DNA of 64,000 nt, taken from positions 1 to 64,000 of the forward strand of contig CAYRDX010000009.1 in the NCBI GenBank assembly GCA_964423205.1, written 5' to 3'. A model generated the notes under the pieces. That model was given only the letters and a program-made list of their open reading frames with translations. It ran no database searches and had not been told where the DNA came from. The stretch's first letter is position 1, and each line of letters begins with the position of its first letter. Positions 57,745 to 64,000 of the stretch are shown one piece after another. The position numbers and the translations under genes are program-made. The DNA is from UBA6168 sp964423205. GTDB taxonomy: Bacteria > Bacteroidota > Bacteroidia > Chitinophagales > Saprospiraceae.

Positions 57745-59136
57745 ATGAAGTTCGTCCCATTGCTGGCATTCATTCTCCTGGCTGCCGGAGCCTGTAAAAA
57801 GGATAATAACAATCCCGACCCTGATCCAGAACCCTCAGATACAACCCAATACATTACCATCGACAAATCCAGGACCTATCAGGAAATGATAGGCTTTGGA
57901 GGAGCGCTGACCTGGTATTGCGACCGCGTAACCAGCAGTCCAAAGAAAGAAGAAATCACCGACCTGATGTTTAAAGACCTTGGTGCGGATATTATCCGCT
58001 TAAAGAACTGGTATTACCCAAAGGATTATCCAGGTGTGAAGTCTCCGGCTACAATGGAGCCGAACTGGTTTAAGAACCTTTTCGACGCCACTAACGAGCT
58101 CTTTAAGATTGCCAAAGCAAAAGACCCCAATGTAAAAATTCTGCTCTCATCATGGAGTCCGCCAGTTGCCCTGAAAAGTAATGGCCAACTCAACACAGGC
58201 ACACTGAAAAAGAGACCCGATGGCACTTTTATGTACGACGAGTTTGCGCAGTATTGGGTGGATATTCTGGACAACATCACCTTTAATCCCGATTATCTGA
58301 GTATCCAAAATGAACCTTCTTATGAAAATACGGGATGGGAAACCTGTGCCTGGCGCGACACAGAAGGCCCCAATCATGGAGGTTTCGACAAGGCCTTTGA
58401 TGCTGTTTACAACAAAATCAAAGACCGTCCAAATCGTCCGATTCTGGTTGCTCCGGAATCAGCAAATATCAGTTTTGCCGCCAATGGCACCTCTTTCCAT
58501 GAGTTTTCCAATGCCATCAGAAACCGCAGTTACCTGGGTGTGTATGGCTGGCATCCCTACAACTTTGGCAAAGGAACCAGCATACCAAGTACTGTCCAGT
58601 TGTTGGAACGCATCAAAAATGAATTTTCAGACAGAACGAACTGGATGACAGAGTTTTCCGGTTCATTTGATTGGTTCAATACAGGGCGTTTCATCAACCA
58701 TACCCTGGTTTACGCCAATACCTCCGCATACATTTACTGGGAATTGATGTGGGATGAAAATGCCAGTAACAACGCAATGATCCGCATTCGGGGAAATGGA
58801 GAATATGAGGTGACCCCATTTTATCACCTGATTAAGCACTTCGCAAAGCATATCGACAGAGGATACAAACGCATTGGAGTGGGTTCCTCAAATGAGAAAA
58901 TTGAAACTTCTGCATTCATCAGCCCGGATGCAAAAAAGATAACTGTTATACTTCTCAATACCAGCGATTTAATTGAGGACATCAAAATGAAAGCAACCAG
59001 TCCGGCGGCCAAAACTATGGATACATGGATAAGCCGAGAGGGGACAGGATTTTACAAACAAAGTCTCAATTTGGACCCCACTACCACTTTGACTTTGGGG
59101 CCAAAGTCGGTTACTACTGTGGTGCTGAATTATTGA
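57745..59136 (+). CDS. GH30 glycoside hydrolase (glucuronoxylanase/glucosylceramidase-like), lipoprotein
   Basis: 463 residues from the ATG at 57745 (MKFVPLLAFILLAAGAC, lipobox AGAC); the ATG at 57718 adds nine residues. A Asp/Pro-rich spacer (NPDPDPEPSD) follows the lipid anchor. GH30 core: YQEMIGFGGALTWYCDRV, ADIIRLKNWYYPKDY, KILLSSWSPPVALKSN, YLSIQNEPSYENTGWETC (acid/base Glu) and TNWMTEFSGSFDWFN (nucleophile Glu), then a beta domain. In a xylan locus a xylanase-type GH30 is expected, but subfamily cannot be assigned by eye. Confidence 0.93.
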   Translation: MKFVPLLAFILLAAGACKKDNNNPDPDPEPSDTTQYITIDKSRTYQEMIGFGGALTWYCDRVTSSPKKEEITDLMFKDLGADIIRLKNWYYPKDYPGVKSPATMEPNWFKNLFDATNELFKIAKAKDPNVKILLSSWSPPVALKSNGQLNTGTLKKRPDGTFMYDEFAQYWVDILDNITFNPDYLSIQNEPSYENTGWETCAWRDTEGPNHGGFDKAFDAVYNKIKDRPNRPILVAPESANISFAANGTSFHEFSNAIRNRSYLGVYGWHPYNFGKGTSIPSTVQLLERIKNEFSDRTNWMTEFSGSFDWFNTGRFINHTLVYANTSAYIYWELMWDENASNNAMIRIRGNGEYEVTPFYHLIKHFAKHIDRGYKRIGVGSSNEKIETSAFISPDAKKITVILLNTSDLIEDIKMKATSPAAKTMDTWISREGTGFYKQSLNLDPTTTLTLGPKSVTTVVLNY

Positions 59137-59258
59137 ATCGATAGAAACATTGATTTTAAGTGGGGTACAAATTCAGGATTTTTCAGAGGTAAGCTGAAAT
59201 TATTATCCTGCTTTGAGATTGACTTACAGCATGTGCAACTACTTAGTCAATTCTTCGC

Positions 59259-59266
59259 TACTTTTA
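59259..59266 (+). promoter_or_regulatory. Candidate -7 box immediately before the NYN gene
   Basis: TACTTTTA with 4 bp to the ATG at 59271, the same sequence and nearly the same distance as before the CvfB-like gene (19425-19432). Suggests a leaderless or near-leaderless transcript. Confidence 0.3.
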
Positions 59267-59270
59267 CCTC

Positions 59271-59789
59271 ATGCCAAAACAGAAGAAAGATACTGTTGTA
59301 AAATCTCCTGAAGAGGAAAAAATCAAGGGGATACTTGACCAATCCGTGGCCATTTTAATCGATGGAAATAATATTGAAATGAGCCTGCACAAGGCCACCA
59401 GCAAGAAGTCAATGATAAATTTCGACACCCTGGTTCCTGCTCTGCTTCAAAACAGGGCATTGTCGCGGCTAATCTATTTCAGGGAGGGTAACAGCATTTC
59501 AAAAAAATTGGCCGAAAGACTGCAAAAGAATTTTCACGGTTCTGTCACGCCGTGTTATAAGTCGGCCGATATTCCACTTTCCATTAAGGCTGTCCAGGTT
59601 GCCTCAAAAGTGGACACCATCATCATACTCTCCGGTGATGCGGATTATGTGGAATTGGTTAGACATCTGAAATCAGAGGGCATCAGGGTGGAAGTGGCAG
59701 CCTTTCCGGAATCCACAGCCGATGTGCTCAGGAATGAGAGTGATTATTTCTTTCCGATTACCGTGGATTACAGTTTTTCGTTTAAGTAA
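59271..59789 (+). CDS. NYN-domain (LabA/DUF88) putative RNase
   Basis: 172 residues. A basic N-terminus (MPKQKKDTVVKSPEEEK) and a PIN-like NYN domain: QSVAILIDGNNIEMSLH (first acidic Asp), INFDTLVPALLQNRALSRLIYFREG, KVDTIIILSGDADYVELVRHLKSEGIRVEVAAFPEST with the second Asp pair, and DVLRNESDYFFPI. NYN proteins are cytosolic nucleases related to PIN toxins; many in Bacteroidota have unknown roles. Single gene, no antitoxin partner. Confidence 0.9.
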   Translation: MPKQKKDTVVKSPEEEKIKGILDQSVAILIDGNNIEMSLHKATSKKSMINFDTLVPALLQNRALSRLIYFREGNSISKKLAERLQKNFHGSVTPCYKSADIPLSIKAVQVASKVDTIIILSGDADYVELVRHLKSEGIRVEVAAFPESTADVLRNESDYFFPITVDYSFSFK

Positions 59790-60124
59790 GGCCTTTTGGT
59801 TTTCTGTTCTTTTTACGCAGTCCACAGATACGAAGGACACGGTTGATTTTACAACAAAGTAATTTGAGAATTTAAGAGATAAGACGAGGCTGCGTCATAA
59901 GTGTTTTTCCCGCAGATTGCACTGATCATACCGCTGTTTTTCCTTTAGGAGTTTTTTACCACTGAGACACTGAGAGCACTAAGAGCCACAGAGAGAACTC
60001 CGTGAGGCTCCGTGTCTCGGTGTCTTCGTAGTTCAAAAAAAACGCAGATGATTTGTTCCGCGACATCTGCGTGTCCATTTGCGCAAATCCGCGGGAAAAT
60101 CACTGTGTCATCATCTTCAATTCA
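59790..60124. repeat. Gap with CTCCGTG/ACTGAGACACTGAGAG words
   Basis: TTTTTTACCACTGAGACACTGAGAGCAC... pairs with GTGAGGCTCCGTGTCTCGGTGTCTTCG, giving a loose inverted repeat (59953-60030). A second unit ACGCAGATGATTTGT...ACATCTGCGT (60042-60072) can form a stem. Related to repeats at 13779-13850, 16340-16475 and 5515-5605. No gene. Confidence 0.6.
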
Positions 60125-61648
60125 TCAAAGCCCGAAAGCATAATAATACGTCCCCGGAATATCCTCATAAACACCTTCCAGCATTACGCCTCCTTTCTTC
60201 TTGTCGAGAATTTTGTTCAGGTCTTCAACCGTTTTTACGGCTTGCCCATCGGCTTTGGTGATGATAAAGCCCTCTCTTAGTTGGGTGTCTTTGCGAAGCT
60301 TGCCGGCAGAGAGCGATTTTACTTTTACTCCGCCATCAATACCCAATTTTTTGGCAGTACTGGCATTCAGCGTTTCGAAGTCAGCTCCCAGCACGTTGAG
60401 TACGTCTTTCTGTTCCTTACTCACGAGGTTGGTGTTGCCTTTGCGGTTGTTCAGTATCACGTCGAAGGACTTTTCATTGCCATTGCGCAGCACTTTCACC
60501 TTTACCTTGTCACCAGGACGGTGTCTTGCGATGATTTCCTGCAGCATGGGTGAACTTTTTACTGGTGAATCATTTATCGCCACAATCACATCACCCACTT
60601 TTATACCGGCCGCAGCGGCAGCACTGTTTTCGAGCAAGCTATCCACGTATGCACCTTCATTGATTCTGATGTCTTTTTCACGGGCGAGATTGCCATCAAC
60701 CGTGCGTATCATGACACCCAAAACGCCGCGCTGAACAACGCCGTATTTCATCAGATCTTCCACCACCTTGCTGACGATGTTGCTGGGCACCGCAAATCCG
60801 TAACCGGAGTAAGAACCGGTCGGGCTGGCAATGGCGGTGTTGATGCCTATAAGGCCGCCCTGCAGGTTTACGAGGGCACCACCGCTGTTGCCGGGATTGA
60901 TGGCCGCATCGGTTTGGATGAAACTCTCCACAGCGAACTGTTCCCGCAAGATGTTAATGCTGCGCCCCTTGGCACTGACTATACCTGCAGTGACAGTGGA
61001 AGTCAGGTTGAAAGGGTTGCCAACGGCCATGACCCATTCGCCCACTTTCACTTCGTCGCTGTTGACGAATGGCAGATGAGTTAGACCTTTTTCCTTTATC
61101 TGAATAAGAGCCATGTCGGTAGTGGGATCTGTGCCGATGACCGTGGCTTTGAATGTGCGGTTGTCGTGCAGCGTCACTTCGATATCGTCGGCATTGGCGA
61201 TGACGTGGTTGTTGGTCACGATATAACCGTCTGCGTTAATAATTACTCCGCTTCCAGTACCCATCTGCAACTGAGGGGAACGGCGGTCGTCAGGAGATGG
61301 CAGGTTAAATCGAGGGCCAAAAAAATCCCGGAACGGGTCGTTTTCAAAGAAATCCCTGAATTGATTGGGAACATCTGCCCTGTTATTTCTTACCCTGATT
61401 TGGGTGGATTTGATGTGTACAACAGCGTCCATAACCTTGGCGGCTACACGGGTAAAATCCAATGAAACAACATTGCCGTTCTCGTCGAGTGTGTAAAGCG
61501 CTTTGCTGCCTGCCGGCGCATTGATGTGTTCGATTTTGAAAGTCCGGCCGGAATCGTTTCCGAGCCAATGATAAATTCCAAGGGTTCCTGAGGTTACAAT
61601 TAATGCAATGAGTGCGGTGATCAGGTAATGTTTGTGGATCGTTTTCAT
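60125..61648 (-). CDS. DegP/HtrA-family periplasmic serine protease
   Basis: 507 residues from the ATG at 61648 (MKTIHKHYLITALIALIVTSGTLG). Membrane-anchored or cleaved signal, then the trypsin-like domain with VTNNHVIANADDIEV (His), DPTTDMALIQIKEKG (Asp) and DAAINPGNSGGALVNLQGGLIGI (Ser); two PDZ domains follow (VVQRGVLGVMIRTVDGNLA..., VLGADFETLNASTAKKLGIDGGVKVKSL...). Protein quality control in the periplasm (Do family). It is adjacent to the Hsp20 gene on the same strand (130 bp apart), so they form a stress-response pair. Confidence 0.94.
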   Translation of the reverse strand: MKTIHKHYLITALIALIVTSGTLGIYHWLGNDSGRTFKIEHINAPAGSKALYTLDENGNVVSLDFTRVAAKVMDAVVHIKSTQIRVRNNRADVPNQFRDFFENDPFRDFFGPRFNLPSPDDRRSPQLQMGTGSGVIINADGYIVTNNHVIANADDIEVTLHDNRTFKATVIGTDPTTDMALIQIKEKGLTHLPFVNSDEVKVGEWVMAVGNPFNLTSTVTAGIVSAKGRSINILREQFAVESFIQTDAAINPGNSGGALVNLQGGLIGINTAIASPTGSYSGYGFAVPSNIVSKVVEDLMKYGVVQRGVLGVMIRTVDGNLAREKDIRINEGAYVDSLLENSAAAAAGIKVGDVIVAINDSPVKSSPMLQEIIARHRPGDKVKVKVLRNGNEKSFDVILNNRKGNTNLVSKEQKDVLNVLGADFETLNASTAKKLGIDGGVKVKSLSAGKLRKDTQLREGFIITKADGQAVKTVEDLNKILDKKKGGVMLEGVYEDIPGTYYYAFGL

Positions 61649-61778
61649 GTTATTTCGGTTTAATAAAAATTGACTTAGTCGTGTCAGTATCAAAGGTGGG
61701 ATGCCCATAAACCAGCGGTTGGATGGGCATCCTCAGAATTCTGTTAAATCAGCGTTAAACCTTGGACAACGAAATTGC

Positions 61779-62222
61779 TTACGCAATGTCGATTTTACGA
61801 GGTGGCAAGGCCTTGGCCTCTTCACGCTTTGGAATCATGATGTGCAGCATGCCATCTTCGTACTTCGCTTTGATTTTGCTAAGGTCAACTACCGATTTGG
61901 GCAGGTGGAAGGAACGCTCGAAGGACTGGTAGCTGAATTCCCGGCAGCTATAGCGTTCGTTTTCCTTCAGTTCATTTTCCACCTTCTTTTCAGAGCTGAT
62001 TTTCAGGATTTCATTGTCGAGTTCAATTCTGAAATCCTTCTTGCTCATACCCGGTGCTGCCATTTCCACATTGAAGCTGTCGTTCGTCTCCTTGACGTTC
62101 ACGGATGGAATGGTAGAATCGGTGTTTGAAAAATTGCGTGTGTTCCAATCGAGCAGGTCTCTGGTAAAAAAGTCGTCGAATACACGCGGAAAGAATGTGG
62201 GATTCCATTTAGTCAGTGTCAT
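61779..62222 (-). CDS. Small heat-shock protein (Hsp20/alpha-crystallin family)
   Basis: 147 residues. The alpha-crystallin domain is PSVNVKETNDSFNVEMAAPGMSKKDFRIELDNEILKISSEKKVENELKENERYSCREFSYQSFERSFHLPKSVVDLSKIKAKYEDGMLHIMIPKREEAKALPPRKIDIA, ending in the I-x-I-like tail KIDIA. Holdase chaperone in the cytosol. The start is preceded by a strong ribosome binding site (AGGAGG), which is rare in this window. Probably heat-inducible with the neighbouring HtrA gene. Confidence 0.94.
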   Translation of the reverse strand: MTLTKWNPTFFPRVFDDFFTRDLLDWNTRNFSNTDSTIPSVNVKETNDSFNVEMAAPGMSKKDFRIELDNEILKISSEKKVENELKENERYSCREFSYQSFERSFHLPKSVVDLSKIKAKYEDGMLHIMIPKREEAKALPPRKIDIA

Positions 62223-62228
62223 GATAAA

Positions 62229-62234
62229 CCTCCT
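62229..62234 (-). promoter_or_regulatory. Strong Shine-Dalgarno of the Hsp20 gene
   Basis: On the minus strand AAAAAGGAGGTTTATCATG: AGGAGG ends six bases before the ATG at 62222. Most genes here have no visible Shine-Dalgarno, so this one marks a highly translated gene. Confidence 0.65.
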
Positions 62235-62509
62235 TTTTAATGGTTAAACAATAAAGTGTAACGGTTCAAAAAATCAGTTTATAAACAGAACCAAAAATCT
62301 CCAATCAATGCCTGTGCCAAGCGGATTAGTGATACAAATTGACAGTTGTGTAACTATATTGGCGACAAGATGGCAGATTTGGAGGGGGGAGGGTGGTGAA
62401 AAAATGGCAGTGGGTTATCCGCTAAATTATTTAATTTGGCAGCAGTAAGTTGTGATTCAAGGATTCCCATAATCCTTGATTCTAGCGCTTGGACATTTAC
62501 TCCTTATCT

Positions 62510-62749
62510 ATGCCCCTCTTCCAGCAATCAGTCCTGAAAAGGCATCTAACCACGCTCCCTTCAGAAACTACCCGTCATGCATGGCAGGTCTTTACCGCTC
62601 ATTTTCTCGATCCGGTTAAACAGGAAAATATCCGGAACAGCAAAGAAGAACAGTACCAGAAAGGATTCCTGCGTGAGCTTTTCGTGTCCCTGTCACTTCC
62701 ATTCAGTTCTAAAAAATACCTACTCTTTTACGTCAAACTCCAATTGTGA
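62510..62749 (+). pseudogene. N-terminal fragment of an Eco57I-like restriction-methylase (DUF7149-type)
   Basis: About 79 residues: MPLFQQSVLKRHLTTLPSETTRHAWQVF, LDPVKQENIRNSKEEQYQKGFLRELFVSLS. The pattern QQSVLKR...ENIRNSKEEQxQxGFLRELFV is the N-terminus of large Eco57I/type IIG restriction-methylation proteins (~1000 residues, family knowledge). The frame ends 40 codons later in unrelated sequence (FSSKKYLLFYVKLQL), and none of the N6-adenine methylase motifs follow. A decayed fragment; the following methyltransferase gene is unrelated. Confidence 0.7.
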
Positions 62750-62775
62750 TAAGCCAATCGGCCCCAAGTATAGCA

Positions 62776-63612
62776 ATGGAAATCCCTATCATTGCAGTCA
62801 AAATCATTGCGATGTTTTCAATCTTCAAGCTGCTGCACAACTTTTTGTATTCCCTTGTTAAACCTTCACGAGTCGTCAAAAAGCCTGATGCATTCCAGAT
62901 AAAAGACAAAATTTACGCAGCCTACGAAACACTGGCAGAATCCTACAATGACCTGATTGACCACAAACCGCACAATGCCTATTATGACCGGCCAAATACG
63001 CTGGCACTACTTCCCGATGTAGCTGGAAAGTCCATCCTTGATGCAGCCTGCGGCCCCGGCAAATACGCTGAGATTTTGTTGGAAAAAGGAGCCTCCATTA
63101 CCGGCTTCGATATCAGTCCGAGCATGGTCCGGCTGGCTAAAGAGCGCAATTCTGGCAAGGGATTCTTCTTTGTACACGATTTGTCAGAGCCAGTCACGTT
63201 GTTGAAGGATGAAACTTTCGATATTGCTCTATGCGCCCTGGCACTGCAATATATTGAGGATTGGACTATTCCTGTCCAGGAATTTCACCGGCTGCTGAAG
63301 CCAAAAGGAATCCTAGTTGTATCCATTGAACACCCCTTTTCTGAATTCAATTTTTACAAATCAACGAAATACTTCGCAACGGAAGCTGTGAAATGCGTCT
63401 GGAAGGGATTTGGACAGCCTGTGGAAGTGAACAGTTACCGAAGGTCCCTGTGGGAGAGCTTGTCACCATTTACGGATAATGGATTTTACCTCGACAGATT
63501 GGTGGAACCAAGACCCGTGAAAGAGTTTGAGCAGTTCGACCCCAGGCACTTCAGGGAGTTGAATGAATTTCCGGCATTTTTGTGTCTCAGGTTTGTGAAG
63601 AAGGAAATTTGA
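62776..63612 (+). CDS. Class I SAM-dependent methyltransferase
   Basis: About 279 residues from the ATG at 62776; a GTG at 62746 (overlapping the previous stop) and an ATG at 62812 are alternatives, and the start is not certain. The Rossmann-fold methyltransferase core has LDAACGPGKYAEILLEKGASITGFDISPSMVRLAKE (motif I with the AdoMet loop) and FDIALCALALQYIEDWTIPVQEFHRLLKPKGILVVSIEHPF. The DHKPHNAYYDRPNTLALLPDVAGKSILD lead-in is conserved in this group. Substrate unknown. The hydrophobic N-terminus (IIAVKIIAMFSIFKLLHNFLYSLV) may be non-native if the start is further downstream. Confidence 0.8.
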   Translation: MEIPIIAVKIIAMFSIFKLLHNFLYSLVKPSRVVKKPDAFQIKDKIYAAYETLAESYNDLIDHKPHNAYYDRPNTLALLPDVAGKSILDAACGPGKYAEILLEKGASITGFDISPSMVRLAKERNSGKGFFFVHDLSEPVTLLKDETFDIALCALALQYIEDWTIPVQEFHRLLKPKGILVVSIEHPFSEFNFYKSTKYFATEAVKCVWKGFGQPVEVNSYRRSLWESLSPFTDNGFYLDRLVEPRPVKEFEQFDPRHFRELNEFPAFLCLRFVKKEI

Positions 63613-63952
63613 ATTGCTGGGAATGCTGAGCCCAATCTTTACAGGAGCAGTTTAATTTTCGATTTCGACAGCTAGTTACGAATTCTGATACCATCACCGC
63701 GACTGCCAAAGTCTCCCTTCAGTCTGATTGGCTAAACCGGATTCCCAAGAAGGGTGAAACATTTCTTCATTTCCATCTTGTACAATCCCTATGGCCAAGT
63801 TGCATCGATTTCTTTACATTTCAGTTCACGTCATGCTATCAAGATTTTGAAGAATATTCTGATTAAAAATAATGATTTTGAAAAACGCTCATTAATTGTG
63901 TGGATATTTGTAAAATCAACTCATCTTCCAAATAATCTCAAAATCGATAGCG
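63613..63952. other. Intergenic region before the last gene
   Basis: AT-rich non-coding spacer; the open frame 63754-63966 has low-complexity content and is not counted as a gene. No promoter match of quality was found. Confidence 0.45.
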
Positions 63953-64000
63953 ATGAAAATTACTAACCTTACCCTTGTTTTGCTCTTTACAACAAGCATC
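63953..64000 (+). CDS. Start of a secreted protein (3' truncated)
   Basis: ATG at 63953 opens MKITNLTLVLLFTTSI, a lysine followed by a hydrophobic stretch, i.e. a typical signal-peptide start, cut by the end of the window. Nothing more can be said. Confidence 0.6.
   Translation, partial: MKITNLTLVLLFTTSI

Noticed and set aside
63754..63966. Open frame before the last gene
   Set aside because: Low-complexity composition, no signal or domain, and its end overlaps the better start at 63953.

Overview
The window looks like a chromosomal stretch of a Bacteroidota bacterium, probably from the Saprospiria/Chitinophagia side of the phylum. The evidence is two secreted proteins with C-terminal type IX secretion (T9SS) sorting domains (1638-5429 and 47569-49485), several TAnnTTTG-type promoter boxes, almost no Shine-Dalgarno sequences, many Bacteroidota-style lipoproteins and a moderate GC content. 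The exact class is inference. No rRNA, CRISPR array, integrase, transposase or prophage was seen.

Layout. 1-5429: the tail of a Thr/Pro-repeat surface protein, a small secreted protein and a 1263-residue T9SS adhesin-like protein with a lamin-tail domain and five MopE-type Cys/Asp motifs. 5606-21192: mostly housekeeping genes (flippase, M42 aminopeptidase, DUF4143 ATPase, dapD, SPOR protein, deoC, dnaB, DEAD-box helicase, RluB-type pseudouridine synthase, YdbT-like PH-domain protein, AstE/AspA-type deacylase, CvfB-like S1 protein, PPK2). 21359-22848: an HNH endonuclease followed by a frameshifted remnant of a PmeII-like restriction enzyme. 22876-30285: a Na/Pi symporter, a lipoprotein and three successive exported hydrolases (M28, M14, S9). 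30409-30672: tRNA-Val(GAC) and tRNA-Pro(GGG). 31143-34024: a ROK kinase, MFS permease and SIS isomerase operon for a (probably amino) sugar.

34471-45444 is the most distinctive region: an acyl-CoA dehydrogenase, then a 2688-residue single-chain synthase with the order KS-AT-KS-ACP-ACP-KR-DH, then a 4'-phosphopantetheinyl transferase. This resembles iterative type I polyketide, PUFA and enediyne synthases, but it has a second KS that keeps its catalytic residues, and both ACP-like domains carry Thr where the phosphopantetheine Ser is expected. It is the best candidate for an uncharacterised biosynthetic system here.

45520-50647: an aldo/keto reductase, a membrane-anchored protein overlapping a SpoIID-domain T9SS protein, a thioredoxin-fold lipoprotein with a WCGDS motif and a tiny membrane protein. 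50845-59136 is a xylan-utilisation locus: GH10 xylanase lipoprotein, GPH-type sugar symporter, cytosolic GH43, lipoprotein GH43, SMP-30-like lactonase and GH30. No SusC/SusD pair is present. Its first three genes are bracketed by two inverted copies of a ~200-bp MITE-like element with terminal inverted repeats. 59271-63612: a NYN-domain protein, a DegP/HtrA protease, an Hsp20, the N-terminal fragment of an Eco57I-like restriction-methylase and a SAM methyltransferase. The window ends inside a new signal-peptide-bearing gene.

Intergenic gaps are unusually full of short repeats: 7-bp tandem words, GTTGAG and CTCCGTGG words, perfect GC palindromes, ACGTAGTGG palindromes and a quasi-palindrome whose central segment is inverted between copies. 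Similar GC palindromes also lie inside coding linkers of the large synthase.
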